Source: Nitrospinota bacterium
GTDB lineage: Bacteria > Nitrospinota > Nitrospinia > JACRGO01
NCBI GenBank assembly: GCA_016212295.1
Contig: JACRGO010000199.1
Coordinates: 1-37,367, forward strand
Length of the DNA: 37,367 bases
Reading direction: 5' to 3'
In this document: piece by piece, positions 22,378-30,488 of the stretch
Layout of the letters: every line of letters starts with the position of its first letter
How positions within the stretch are numbered: the first letter of the stretch is position 1
The notes under the pieces: generated by a model
Database searches by the model: none
What the model was told of the DNA's origin: nothing
What the model saw: the letters and a program-made list of their open reading frames with translations, nothing else
Translations under genes and position numbers: made by a program

Positions 22378-23358
22378 ATGAAAGAATCGCCATTCATAGC
22401 CGAATTTACCGAAGGCCAGACGGTCACCACTTTCCTGTATGTCCGGACCAGACAGGAAAAGACCACGAAAGCCGGGGAACCGTACCTGGATCTTACACTA
22501 CTGGATGCCACAGGCTCCGTATCGGCCAAGGTATGGGCAAATGTCCTGAAGGACATGGATAAAGCCGCCCTGGACGGGGCAGTCAAGGTCCAGGGCTTCG
22601 TGGAAAAATACCAGGACCGCATGCAGCTTAATATAAAGAAGATAAGGCCGGTCCAGGAGGAGGACCGGGAAAGCGGGTTCAAGGAGGAAAGACTTTTTAA
22701 GTCCACGGAATTTCCGCGCGAGGAGATGTTTTCCCGCCTTCTTGCATTTCTGGAACGGGTGGAAGATGCGCCTCTCAAGGAAATGATGAGTGTTGTGCTT
22801 CGCGATTTCAAGGACCATCTTCTTTTTCATCCAGCCTCCCGTTCTCTTCACCACGCCTTTGTCGGCGGCTTGCTGGAGCACACCCTTTCCGTGGTCCATA
22901 CCAGCGTTTATTTCGCGGAAAAATACGGACTGGACCTCGACATCATGATCTGCGGCGCCATGCTTCATGACCTGGCGAAGGTCTGGGAGATTTCAAACGA
23001 TCCCAAAAGGGATTATACAGTCAGGGGCAGGCTGCTAGGGCACGTGGTGATGGGAAGGGACCTCTTGCGCGGCTATGCCTCCAAGGTCGAGGGCCTGAAG
23101 CCTGAGACCCTGGTGCATCTGGAGCATATCATTCTGTCGCATCAGGGAGAAAGGGAATGGTCCGCGCCGGTTGTTCCCCAAACGCCGGAGGCCATGGCGG
23201 TCCACCTGGCCGACAACTCGGACGCCAAGATGGAGATGTTCAGAAAGACAGTTCTGGAAGGCGATGGCGAAGAGGACTTCCAGTACCACAAAATCCTGGA
23301 AAGATATATTTTTAAGAAGGGGACGGCGGAGTTAAAAGGCAAGTATCCGTTTTTTTGA
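22378..23358 (+). CDS. YhaM-like 3'-5' exoribonuclease, OB-fold plus HD domain
   Basis: A 326-aa protein. An N-terminal OB-fold nucleic-acid-binding domain (about 1-90; YLDLTLLDATGSVSAKVW) is followed by an HD phosphohydrolase domain. The metal ligands are visible in the segments LEHTLSV, GAMLHDLAKVWEI, HLEHIILSHQG and HLADNSDAKM. This resembles Bacillus YhaM and related HD-domain 3'-5' exonucleases. The ORF track uses TTG 22342, but ATG 22378 fits the family start. No ribosome-binding site is evident, and the upstream sequence is low-complexity (CTTCGCGTCCTTGGCGG). Confidence 0.82.
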   Translation: MKESPFIAEFTEGQTVTTFLYVRTRQEKTTKAGEPYLDLTLLDATGSVSAKVWANVLKDMDKAALDGAVKVQGFVEKYQDRMQLNIKKIRPVQEEDRESGFKEERLFKSTEFPREEMFSRLLAFLERVEDAPLKEMMSVVLRDFKDHLLFHPASRSLHHAFVGGLLEHTLSVVHTSVYFAEKYGLDLDIMICGAMLHDLAKVWEISNDPKRDYTVRGRLLGHVVMGRDLLRGYASKVEGLKPETLVHLEHIILSHQGEREWSAPVVPQTPEAMAVHLADNSDAKMEMFRKTVLEGDGEEDFQYHKILERYIFKKGTAELKGKYPFF

Positions 23359-23418
23359 TCAGCCGCCAAGGGTGCGGGATAAATTCCCGTAATAGGCGAG
23401 TAAGTATTACCGTGAATT

Positions 23419-24030
23419 CTACAGGACGCCTCTAGGCGGGAGGAGTTTTTCAATGAGGGCCTGGAGTTTTTCGATGAGGGATTTCAGGAATGAAAGCTCC
23501 TCCTTTTGCGCCTCAAGGGAGGTTTCTATCTGGGTCAGTTTCTTCTGTTGATTCCATAGGATTCGCCCCATGATCCCCATTAACGAAAGCGCAACGGTAA
23601 TGAAAAGGGCAAGCATCCACTGGAGGATATCGAATCGTCCGTTGACGGAATCATTCATGCCATCGAATCGTTTATTGACGTCATCGAACCGTTTATTGAC
23701 ATCATCGAACCGTCTATTGACGTCATCGAACCGTTTGTTCGTTGATTCCTTCAAATCATTGATCTGCTGCTGCATGGATTCCCTAAGGTCATTGATCTGT
23801 TTTTGCGTGGATTCCCTAAAATCGCTTATCTGCTGTTGAGTGGATGCCCTAAGATCGTTTACCTGCTGTTGAAGCCCAAGCTGGCCGGTTTTTAGTTCCT
23901 TGATATCGCCCCGCAAACCGGCCAGATTTTCGATGATCTCCTTGTCGCTGATCCTCGGAGCCGTTTCAACCGCGAAGGCCGGCGCGGCAAGCAGGAGCAT
24001 GAAAAATAAAATGGCGCATGGTTTTTTCAT
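23419..24030 (-). CDS. Membrane-anchored coiled-coil protein, second paralogue
   Basis: A 203-aa protein from ATG 24030. It has a signal peptide (KKPCAILFFMLLLAAPAFA), then VETAPRISD(K/R)EIIE as in the paralogue at 200. Two kinds of heptad repeats follow: ISDFREST/INDLREST units (about 70-105) and NKRFDDV units (about 106-140). One transmembrane helix and a C-terminus nearly identical to the first paralogue (QKKLTQIETSLEAQKEELSF) complete it. The ORF track starts 20 residues earlier, but the chosen ATG gives the signal peptide and follows a promoter with +1 at the A of ATG. The repeat number and type differ between paralogues, consistent with repeat expansion. Confidence 0.75.
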   Translation of the reverse strand: MKKPCAILFFMLLLAAPAFAVETAPRISDKEIIENLAGLRGDIKELKTGQLGLQQQVNDLRASTQQQISDFRESTQKQINDLRESMQQQINDLKESTNKRFDDVNRRFDDVNKRFDDVNKRFDGMNDSVNGRFDILQWMLALFITVALSLMGIMGRILWNQQKKLTQIETSLEAQKEELSFLKSLIEKLQALIEKLLPPRGVL

Positions 24031-24036
24031 ACCCCC

Positions 24037-24065
24037 ATTGTATTGGCCGGGATTGTCCATGTCAA
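24037..24065 (-). promoter_or_regulatory. Promoter of predicted leaderless coiled-coil gene
   Basis: Minus strand: TTGACA (24065-24060), a 17-nt spacer, TACAAT (24042-24037), six nucleotides, then ATG at 24030. The geometry is identical to that of the paralogue at 200. Confidence 0.7.
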
Positions 24066-24436
24066 GAACTATTCTTTTTGATTTTTGCACCCCTTTGGTG
24101 TATTTTAAAGCGGATTTATCATGCCAACGCCAGTATCAAAAAAATTTTGTAAGAAATATCCGCGCCATGTCTCTATCTTAATAAGAGTTCATAGGGTGCG
24201 GTTGTCAGAGGGCAGGAAGGGCGCGAAAGAAAAGTAAGTGTCTGTTCTGGGTTCCGGGTTGAAAGGGCGTGAAACTCCGCGTGATTAAAGGGTTTTCTAT
24301 AACCCAGAACCTTGGAACCCTGAACCCTGAACGGTTAAAAAAAATCTTTGTGGCTTTGTGTGAGACAAGTAATCTTTTTTGGATTTTAAATCTGAAATCA
24401 AAAATCTCAAATCCAAAATAAAAAAAGGGGGAGTTC
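24066..24436. other. Intergenic repeats upstream of the RCC1/cohesin-like pseudogene
   Basis: No gene seen. An imperfect inverted repeat of TGGGTTCCGGGTT (about 24249) and AACCCTGAACCCTGAAC (about 24316) is present. A GTGTGAGACAA...TTTTTTGGATTTTAAATC block and AAATC-type 7-nt repeats run up to the G-rich ribosome-binding site. The GTGTGAGACAA...GGATTTAAAATCC block recurs before the FapA gene at about 25645. Confidence 0.55.
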
Positions 24437-25514
24437 ATGAAAAAGAGGATACTGCCAGGATCAGGAGGTTTGATTGCTTCAACTCGTTTGATTAGTTTTA
24501 TCCGTTCTCTGTGCCTTTGCGCCTCTGTGCCTTTCTTCAATTGGGCTTTGGGCTGGATTGGCCCTGCCGCCTGGGGCGGCGAAGGCATCGGAAATAACCG
24601 CGATAGCCGCAGGGAGTTATCACAGCCTGGCTGTGAAGCAAGACGGTACGGTATGGGCATGGGGGGATAATTCGAGGGGTCAGTTGGGGGACGGATCAAC
24701 TGAAAATAAAAGCTCCCCAGTCCAGGTGGTCATGTTCTCCGCCCCCACGAATGTGAAGGCCAGTGCCTCGGTTGGGAGCGTTGAGGTATCCTGGACCCCG
24801 CCCACAATGGGAACAACATCCGAGTATAAGATTTACCGCGCCAGGGGCAAGGACGAAACCAGCAACTATTCATTGGTGCAATTCGGCGTGACCGGCGAAG
24901 GGCTAATGGCGGAGGACGGGATCAACTCGCAACGGTTTTACAGTAACTCGCAACTGCCTGATGGTCATCGGTCATTAGTCAATGGTCAATTGAGCAAGTC
25001 CAAGGAAAGCTATCTGGAGATTCCCATCTACCTCAGCGCTCTGAACGACGTGAACTCCGCCCAGTTCGACGTCGCGTATCCGTCGGACAGCCTGGCGCCG
25101 GACTCGTTCGTTCTGGACAAGAAGCTTAAAAAATACTTTGACGCCAAGACGGAGTTCAGGCAAAAGGGCCTGGCTGTTGTGTCCATTGCTTACAAACAGA
25201 AGGGCCGGGCCGCTATCGGGAGCACGCGGGCGCTTGTGGGGACGCTGAGATTCAAGGTCCCGGCCTCCGGGACCGCCGGCGGGGAGATCGGTTTTTCCAG
25301 GATACATCTCTATGACCGTTTTGGCCGCGACTTTGTCCGTTCCGATCTGAAGATGAAGGTTGAGGCCAAGGGCGTGAAATTCAGCGTGAAGGGGAACGGC
25401 AAGGCATTGGCGGCCCAGGCCGCCTCCTCCGCAACCGGAACACTGACCTTCTCCCCCAAGCAAGGGAAGGTGGGGGACGAGGTGATGATTTACGGCGACT
25501 TCGGGGGGAAGTAA
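24437..25514 (+). pseudogene. Secreted RCC1/FN3/cohesin-like protein, frameshifted
   Basis: ATG 24437, with GGGGGAG upstream, opens a signal-like N-terminus, but its frame ends at about 24670. The rest of the gene lies in another frame, open from 24492, where SVLCAFAPLCLSSIGLWAG continues the signal peptide. A single indel near 24490-24510 is therefore needed; this stretch is a degenerate CTGTGCCTTTGCGCC repeat. Downstream are one RCC1 repeat (GSYHSLAVKQDGTVWAWG), an FN3 domain (NVKASASVGSVEVSW) and a cohesin-like domain ending in LYDRFGRDFVRSDLKMK. A truncated IPT start ends at TAA 25512. An insertion of intergenic-type repeat (GGTCATCGGTCATTAGTCAA) separates FN3 and cohesin. A sequencing error is an alternative to true decay. 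Confidence 0.65.
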
Positions 25515-25739
25515 GGGATTTGAGATTTCAGATTTCAGATTTGAGATTTCAGATTTTAGATTGGGGATTTAAAATCCAAAATAACCATTCACCGCTAAGG
25601 ACGCGAAGAGCGCCAAGAAAAAAACTTTGTGCCTTTGTGCCTTCGTGTGAGACAATCCTTTTTGGATTTAAAATCCGAAATCCGCATTCCGAAATCTAAA
25701 ATAAAAAAGGCGTTCTTCGCGCCTGATAAGGAGCAGTTT
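25515..25739. repeat. Degenerate GATTTNAGATTT and related repeats
   Basis: 7-nt period repeats (GAGATTTCAGATTTCAGATT, about 25520) come first, then GACGCGAAGAGCGCCAAG and TTTGTGCCTTTGTGCC blocks. A GTGTGAGACAATCC...GGATTTAAAATCC block leads into the FapA ribosome-binding site. No gene. Confidence 0.6.
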
Positions 25740-27383
25740 ATGGGCGAAAGCAACATCAAGGACATTTTGCTGGAAGAGCAGGACGGCCGGATTTACATAA
25801 CAATTCCGGCGAATAAGGAAATCGGGTACAGCGAGGTAACGCGCTTGGTCAAATCCCTGGACGCCCAGGATGTGGACTATGCCTCCCTGAAACGGGCCTA
25901 TACCGCGGCACGCGGCGAAAGCGTCCGTATAGGTTCAATGGGGGGGGCGGCGTCCTTCCCCAAAAGGGAAATTTCCAGGGTGGAGGTGGAGATTTCGGCT
26001 GACGGCCGGGACGCGTATATTACCCTCAAGGCTGATAAGGGCGGCAAGCCCTTTACTTACCGCGAGATCATGCAGTCGCTTAAGTCCAGAGGGGTTATAA
26101 GGGGATACATAACGGAGAATATCAAAAAAGCTGCGGCGAAGCCCTCCACTGAAAGGGTAAAGGCCGCGGAGTGGCTGCCTCCCATCAACGGCATGGACGC
26201 GGAACTCACCTATCATTTTCCGGAATACAGGGATTTGCTTCCTTTTCTCCTGGAGGCCGGCAGGGAAACCCCTTTTGAAAAAATCAATTTCATACAGAGG
26301 GTCAAGGAGGGGGATTTGATTATTTCCAAGGCCCCGGTGGTCCGTGGAGTTCCAGGCTGCAAGGTGACTGGTGAAAAGGTCCTTTTTCAGGAGGGCAGGG
26401 ACGTGGTTTTGGAGGCCAACGAGCATTTAACAGTCTCGCCTGATGGAACCATGGCCTTTGCGGCCAGGGACGGCCAAGTGGTTATTGATAAGGAAGGGAA
26501 GGTTGCCATTAGGCCCTTGCTGGTTTTAAACAAGACCTCCAGCGACAAGGAGATTAAATTCAATGGATCGATTTTGATCGAAGGGGACCTTGGGTATTGT
26601 CCTGGCATCATAGCCTCCGGGGATGTGCAGATCAATGGGGGGAACCAGAATGTTCCAATACGCGCGGAAAACGTTTTAGTGAGGGGACCCTTCCTCATGT
26701 ATGGGAAGAACAAGGGGTTCGCGTCCAAGGACCTGGCCTGCGCCAACACCAACAGCACCCATATTGTCGCCAGGAGCATTTATGTGGATAAGAACGCCAA
26801 CCACGCGATCCTGGAAGCGGAGGAGGAAGTGCATACCAACGCCAGTGAGGGGATGGCAATAGGAGGAGAAATCCAGGCCGGTAGAAGGGTCGTTGTTGGC
26901 GAACTGGGCAACAAAAAGGAGACTGAGACCCTTGTCAAGGTAGCCACCGGTGAAATACAAAGGAAATACAATGACATCAGGAAGGAAAAGGCTGAAAAAA
27001 GGCTGGAAAAACTTAAGGAAAAATTGGAAGCAATGCAGGAGGATTACTTGAAGTTGGACAAGGAACGCATGGCCTTGGAGGGGAAAAAAATCCCGCCTGG
27101 ACTGGAGGAGAAGGTCAGGTCGGCCAAAGAAAAAAAGGAGTCATTTCAAGCGGAAATTAACAGCCTTAAGACAGAACTGGTCCGATGCAAGTCCTTTAAG
27201 CCTGATATTAATCTTGGGGAGGTTGTCTGCCAAAAGGTTTATCCCGGCGTGAGACTCGAGATGGGGGAATCCGTCAGGGAGATCAAGGTCCCGATAGAAT
27301 CATCAGTCCGGTTTTTGAAAAGGGCGGTGGGTATAGTAACGGAGATGAAGGAAATGGCGGAAAAGAAGGAGAAGAAGGAGTGA
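25740..27383 (+). CDS. FapA/DUF342 family protein
   Basis: A 547-aa DUF342 protein. The N-terminal half has repeated beta segments with the family's IQRVKEGDLIISKAPVVRG and GCKVTGEKV motifs. The central right-handed beta-helix-like region has IRAENVLVRGPF, ARSIYVDKNANHAILEAEEE and AIGGEIQAGRRVVVGELGN. A long charged coiled coil (about 430-500) and a short C-terminal beta part complete it. FapA-type proteins are linked to flagellar assembly or polymer-like scaffolds. The ORF track begins in repeats at 25629, but ATG 25740 has AAGGAG 6 nt upstream. No flagellar genes are adjacent, so the role is inferred from family only. Confidence 0.82.
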   Translation: MGESNIKDILLEEQDGRIYITIPANKEIGYSEVTRLVKSLDAQDVDYASLKRAYTAARGESVRIGSMGGAASFPKREISRVEVEISADGRDAYITLKADKGGKPFTYREIMQSLKSRGVIRGYITENIKKAAAKPSTERVKAAEWLPPINGMDAELTYHFPEYRDLLPFLLEAGRETPFEKINFIQRVKEGDLIISKAPVVRGVPGCKVTGEKVLFQEGRDVVLEANEHLTVSPDGTMAFAARDGQVVIDKEGKVAIRPLLVLNKTSSDKEIKFNGSILIEGDLGYCPGIIASGDVQINGGNQNVPIRAENVLVRGPFLMYGKNKGFASKDLACANTNSTHIVARSIYVDKNANHAILEAEEEVHTNASEGMAIGGEIQAGRRVVVGELGNKKETETLVKVATGEIQRKYNDIRKEKAEKRLEKLKEKLEAMQEDYLKLDKERMALEGKKIPPGLEEKVRSAKEKKESFQAEINSLKTELVRCKSFKPDINLGEVVCQKVYPGVRLEMGESVREIKVPIESSVRFLKRAVGIVTEMKEMAEKKEKKE

Positions 27384-27388
27384 TTGTT

Positions 27389-27490
27389 CATGGCGCGGCT
27401 TCGCCGCAACCAAAAGGAAAACAAAATCCCAAATGACAAATAGCAAATGACAAATAAATTACAAATTACAATTACCGAATGTACAAAACA
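27389..27490 (+). repeat. Dispersed repeat family B, copy at 27.4 kb
   Basis: It begins CATGGCGCGGCTTCGCCGCA (hairpin GCGGCTTCGCCGC), then CAACCAAAAG and a run of AAATGACAAATAGCAAATGA-type repeats. The same order is seen at 32751-32850 and, reversed, at 7612-7697. Each copy directly follows the end of a gene or separates two genes. Confidence 0.75.
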
Positions 27491-27560
27491 GTTCCTTTTC
27501 CTTGTTTTTTCTTTATAATTTTGGTTATTGAGATTTATTTGACAATTGTTATTTGTAGTA

Positions 27561-27685
27561 CAGGGATCAGGGGGCAGGAAAACCAAGAGGTATCGATTCC
27601 CTTATTTGTCCATTTGGCGGGCAACCTGCTGAGATTGACGGAATGGCTGGGGTTCATGGAGAAGAAAACCGCCCCCTGATCCCTG
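27561..27685. repeat. Element bounded by perfect 15-bp inverted repeats
   Basis: CAGGGATCAGGGGGC (27561-27575) is perfectly inverted at 27671-27685. The 95-bp centre has coding-like texture in one frame (LAGNLLRLTEWLGFMEKK) but no gene I can name. The rest of 27384-27835 is repeat family B and the rpsF promoter and leader. Confidence 0.6.
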
Positions 27686-27733
27686 ACGCCCGTTAACTAT
27701 AGCGGCTGATTTCAAGGATTGTTGCAAAAAGGA

Positions 27734-27739
27734 TATAAT
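27734..27739 (+). promoter_or_regulatory. -10 element of rpsF operon promoter
   Basis: A perfect TATAAT about 100 nt upstream of rpsF, with only a weak TTCAAG 17 nt before it. A TATACT further down (27753) is an alternative. Confidence 0.4.
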
Positions 27740-27781
27740 TAAGGCAAAATAGTATACTTTATTTTTATTAATTTATTCCTC

Positions 27782-27805
27782 GCCCCTTCCATTTAGAGAA
27801 GGGGC
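27782..27805 (+). promoter_or_regulatory. Leader hairpin before rpsF
   Basis: GCCCCTTC and GAAGGGGC form an 8-bp stem with an 8-nt loop, followed by TTTAT, immediately upstream of the rpsF ribosome-binding site. It may attenuate the operon or bind a regulator; the T-run is too short for a confident terminator. Confidence 0.5.
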
Positions 27806-27835
27806 TTTATCCATGAGGAGGTGAAAAGAGGGAAA

Positions 27836-28204
27836 ATGGTACATTACGAGTGCATGTTGATTCTTAAAGGCGATTTGGAAGAGCAGCAAGTCGATGATAT
27901 GGCGGGAACCATCAAGGGTTTGATAGAAAAGGACGGCGGCTCTGTATTGAGCCTGGAAAAATTAGGGAAGAAGCGTTTGGCATACCGGGTAAACAAGAAC
28001 AGGTATGGAAATTATATACTTACCTATTTTGAAGCTGATCCAGAAAAAATCAAGCAGCTTGATTGGAATTTCAAGTTGAACGAGAATATCGCTAAAAACA
28101 TGATTATTAAGATCACCAAGGAAGAACTTGACGACGCCCTGTCAGGTAAAACCTCGGTAGTCGCGAACGCCGTGGAAGCCCAGGAAGCGGCGGTGGCGAA
28201 ATAA
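27836..28204 (+). CDS. rpsF: 30S ribosomal protein S6
   Basis: 122 aa. The S6 fold pattern is clear: YECMLILKGDLEEQQV at the start, GGSVLSLEKLGKKRLAYRV, and GNYILTYFEADP. S6 binds the central domain of 16S rRNA with S18, encoded two genes downstream. The ORF track uses GTG 27821, which overlaps the AGGAGGTGA ribosome-binding site, so ATG 27836 is the likely start. It is the first gene of the rpsF-ssb-rpsR-DUF2232-rplI-dnaB cluster. Confidence 0.93.
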   Translation: MVHYECMLILKGDLEEQQVDDMAGTIKGLIEKDGGSVLSLEKLGKKRLAYRVNKNRYGNYILTYFEADPEKIKQLDWNFKLNENIAKNMIIKITKEELDDALSGKTSVVANAVEAQEAAVAK

Positions 28205-28226
28205 GAAGAGGAGGTATATCAATATC

Positions 28227-28643
28227 ATGGCGAATTTCAATAAAGTTTTTCTAATGGGAAACCTTACCCGCGATCCGGAACTTCGATACACGGCAAGCGG
28301 GGCTTCTGTAACCAGCTTTGGATTGGCCATAAACAGTAAATACAAGCATGGCGAAGAGATGAAGGAGGAAACCTGTTTCGTGGATATCACGGCATGGGGA
28401 AGGCTGGGCGAAACATGTTCGGAATATCTGAGCAAGGGAAAACCCGTTTTTATAGAAGGAAGGCTGAATTACCGTAGCTGGGAAACCGCTGAAGGACAAA
28501 AAAGGAGCAAGCTGGAGGTGGTGGCCTCCAATGTCCAATTCCTTGGACGCGCTGGAGACAACAGGACCTCGAACCGGATGGAAGAGAACCCACCACCACC
28601 AACATCGGGCGAGGAATCACCAATGGATGACATCCCATTTTAG
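28227..28643 (+). CDS. ssb: Single-stranded DNA-binding protein
   Basis: 138 aa. The N-terminal OB-fold (about 1-105) carries [50 protein letters not shown] and [15 protein letters not shown] short Pro/Ser-rich linker leads to the acidic tip DDIPF that recruits replication and repair partners. AGGAGG lies upstream. The rpsF-ssb-rpsR order is widely conserved. The stop codon overlaps the ribosome-binding site of rpsR. Confidence 0.95.
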   Translation: MANFNKVFLMGNLTRDPELRYTASGASVTSFGLAINSKYKHGEEMKEETCFVDITAWGRLGETCSEYLSKGKPVFIEGRLNYRSWETAEGQKRSKLEVVASNVQFLGRAGDNRTSNRMEENPPPPTSGEESPMDDIPF

Positions 28644-28651
28644 GAGGCATG

Positions 28652-28903
28652 ATGGCGGCTGAAAAGAAAAAGATAATTAAAAAAAAGGTTTACACTATAA
28701 ATAAAATTTGCCGGTTCTGTTACGACAATAGACACAAGATCAATTACAAGGACATAAAAACCCTTCAAAACATGGTCACCGAGCGAGGCAAAATAATACC
28801 CAGGCGTATTTCCGGAAATTGCGCCTCCCACCAAAGGGAAGTGGTTACAGCCATAAAGAGAGCAAGGAACGTGGCGTTCCTGCCCTATACGGTCGGTAGG
28901 TAA
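28652..28903 (+). CDS. rpsR: 30S ribosomal protein S18
   Basis: 83 aa (84 if the adjacent ATG at 28649 is used). The core matches S18: [47 protein letters not shown] and [11 protein letters not shown]. The cysteines in CRFC and NCASHQ suggest the zinc-binding form. TAGGAGG overlaps the ssb stop codon, so translation is probably coupled. Confidence 0.95.
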   Translation: MAAEKKKIIKKKVYTINKICRFCYDNRHKINYKDIKTLQNMVTERGKIIPRRISGNCASHQREVVTAIKRARNVAFLPYTVGR

Positions 28904-28937
28904 TCCGCCAATTCGCGCTCCAGGAAACGTTTGAAAA

Positions 28938-29003
28938 ATTTGCGCCTGTCTGCGTGCGACGCACAGGCAGGCGGACAACGCAAATTTCTGAGCGTAATAA
29001 CAT
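28938..29003 (-). repeat. Hairpin repeat ending in the DUF2232 start codon
   Basis: An inverted copy of 16345-16412, with the stem-loop GCCTGTCTGCGTGCGACGCACAGGCAGGC-like core and CAACGCAAATTTCTGAGCGTAATAAC. The last bases run directly into ATG 29002. Confidence 0.75.
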
Positions 29004-29979
29004 GAGGCAACATCCAGGCACAATTGACTTAAAGGAGATCACCCTTCCGGTTTTGGCGGTCCTGTTTCTCTTCGCCTCCTCGCTTTATTTTCCAGTGCTT
29101 GGAATCGCTGTCGGCGTATTCACCCCTCTGCCGGTGATTTTCACTTATTTAAAGTGGGGCTGGGCCAATGCCTTGGCCGTTTTGGTGATAGTATCAGCCA
29201 TACTTTTCAGTCTGAGCGGCGGCTTGTTTACATCTGTTTTTTTCATAGAATACGGCATGATGGCCATGGTCATGGCTGGAATGATCCATAGATGTTTTTT
29301 GCGGGAAAAGGTCGTGTTTTTAAGCTCCGCGCTCCCGGCCTTTTGCGGGATCGCGGCCCTTATTGTTTTTTTCAGCGGACATGAAGCCGGTTTCATGGGC
29401 TACATGAAGGAGAAAATAGACTTGGCCCTTTTGGAAACCATCAAGGGTTATAAGGAAGCGGGTGTCGGCCAGGAGCACGTGCAGGCCCTGGAGATTTATT
29501 CCGCCCAACTGGCGGAATTGTTCGCCAAGCTCATTCCCGCCTGGCTTATCTCAGGCTCATTTATCACGGCCTCGCTTAATTATTCGGCTATAAAGAGGGT
29601 ATGGCTCAAATGGTCGGGAGCGGAAGGCCCTTATTTCAAGGACCCTTCCTTCGGGGAATGGGTGCTCCCGGACCACTTCGTGTGGGTGTTCATCGCCTCG
29701 GGCTTTTTTCTTCTTTTGCCCTTTGACGTTTTGAATTCCATAGGGGTGAATTCCTTGTTTCTTTCGCTCCTGGTTTACATCATCCACGGCATGGCCATTA
29801 TCTTTTTTTGGCTGGAGAGGAAAAAAAAGGGCCGGTTTTTGCTTTATATGGGGGTTTTCTTACTGATGATTCAGCCCCTGCTCCTTATCATGATCGCGGG
29901 CCTGGGTATCTTCGATATCTGGTTTGATTTCAGGAAATTGAGGGGAGCCCCGCCGCCCGGCATTAACGAGATTGTTTGA
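29002..29979 (+). CDS. DUF2232 membrane protein
   Basis: A 325-aa polytopic membrane protein with about 8 predicted helices. The DUF2232 (YybS-like) assignment rests on the N-terminal LPVLAVLFLFASSLYFPVLG, PVIFTYLKWGWANALAVLV, and its position between rpsR and rplI, where this family usually sits. The function is unknown. The ORF track begins at 28954 inside a repeat; ATG 29002 is preferred, although no Shine-Dalgarno sequence is visible because the repeat ends right at the start codon. Confidence 0.82.
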   Translation: MRQHPGTIDLKEITLPVLAVLFLFASSLYFPVLGIAVGVFTPLPVIFTYLKWGWANALAVLVIVSAILFSLSGGLFTSVFFIEYGMMAMVMAGMIHRCFLREKVVFLSSALPAFCGIAALIVFFSGHEAGFMGYMKEKIDLALLETIKGYKEAGVGQEHVQALEIYSAQLAELFAKLIPAWLISGSFITASLNYSAIKRVWLKWSGAEGPYFKDPSFGEWVLPDHFVWVFIASGFFLLLPFDVLNSIGVNSLFLSLLVYIIHGMAIIFFWLERKKKGRFLLYMGVFLLMIQPLLLIMIAGLGIFDIWFDFRKLRGAPPPGINEIV

Positions 29980-30032
29980 ATCATTGAAGCTCGATTATTT
30001 TTTATCCACGAATTTTTTGAAAGGAAAAATCC

Positions 30033-30476
30033 ATGAAGATTATCTTGAAGGAAGACGTAAAAAACGTTGGACAGAGGGGAGAAGAGGTCAACGTCGCTGA
30101 CGGCTACGGAAGGAATTTCCTGCTGCCCAGGGAACTGGCAGTGCTTGCCACCGTTAAAAATGTCAAGCAACTCAACCACCACCGGAAACTAATGGAGGAC
30201 AGGAACAAGAAAGAGTTGAAGGCGGCCAGGGATTTCGCGGAGAAACTCACCAAGATAAATTGCGCCTTGAAGAGAAAGTCAGGCGAGGAAGGAAAACTAT
30301 TCGGATCGGTCACTTCCCAGGACATCGCCGACCACCTGAAGGAAGTGGGCATAGATATAGACAGAAAAAAAATCCACTTGGAGGAACCCTTGAAGAGCCT
30401 TGGCACTTTCCGTGTCCCGCTCAAATTACATTCGGAAGTCACAGTGGATTTAAAGGTCACCGTGGAAAAAGAATAG
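30033..30476 (+). CDS. rplI: 50S ribosomal protein L9
   Basis: 147 aa. The N-terminal RNA-binding domain has the L9 signature MKIILKEDVKNVGQRGE and VADGYGRNFLLPRELA. A long connecting helix (residues about 42-75) and the C-terminal domain (GKLFGSVTSQDIADHLKE) follow. AAAGGAA lies upstream of the ATG. It lies 12 nt before dnaB. Confidence 0.95.
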   Translation: MKIILKEDVKNVGQRGEEVNVADGYGRNFLLPRELAVLATVKNVKQLNHHRKLMEDRNKKELKAARDFAEKLTKINCALKRKSGEEGKLFGSVTSQDIADHLKEVGIDIDRKKIHLEEPLKSLGTFRVPLKLHSEVTVDLKVTVEKE

Positions 30477-30488
30477 GAAAGACAAGAC

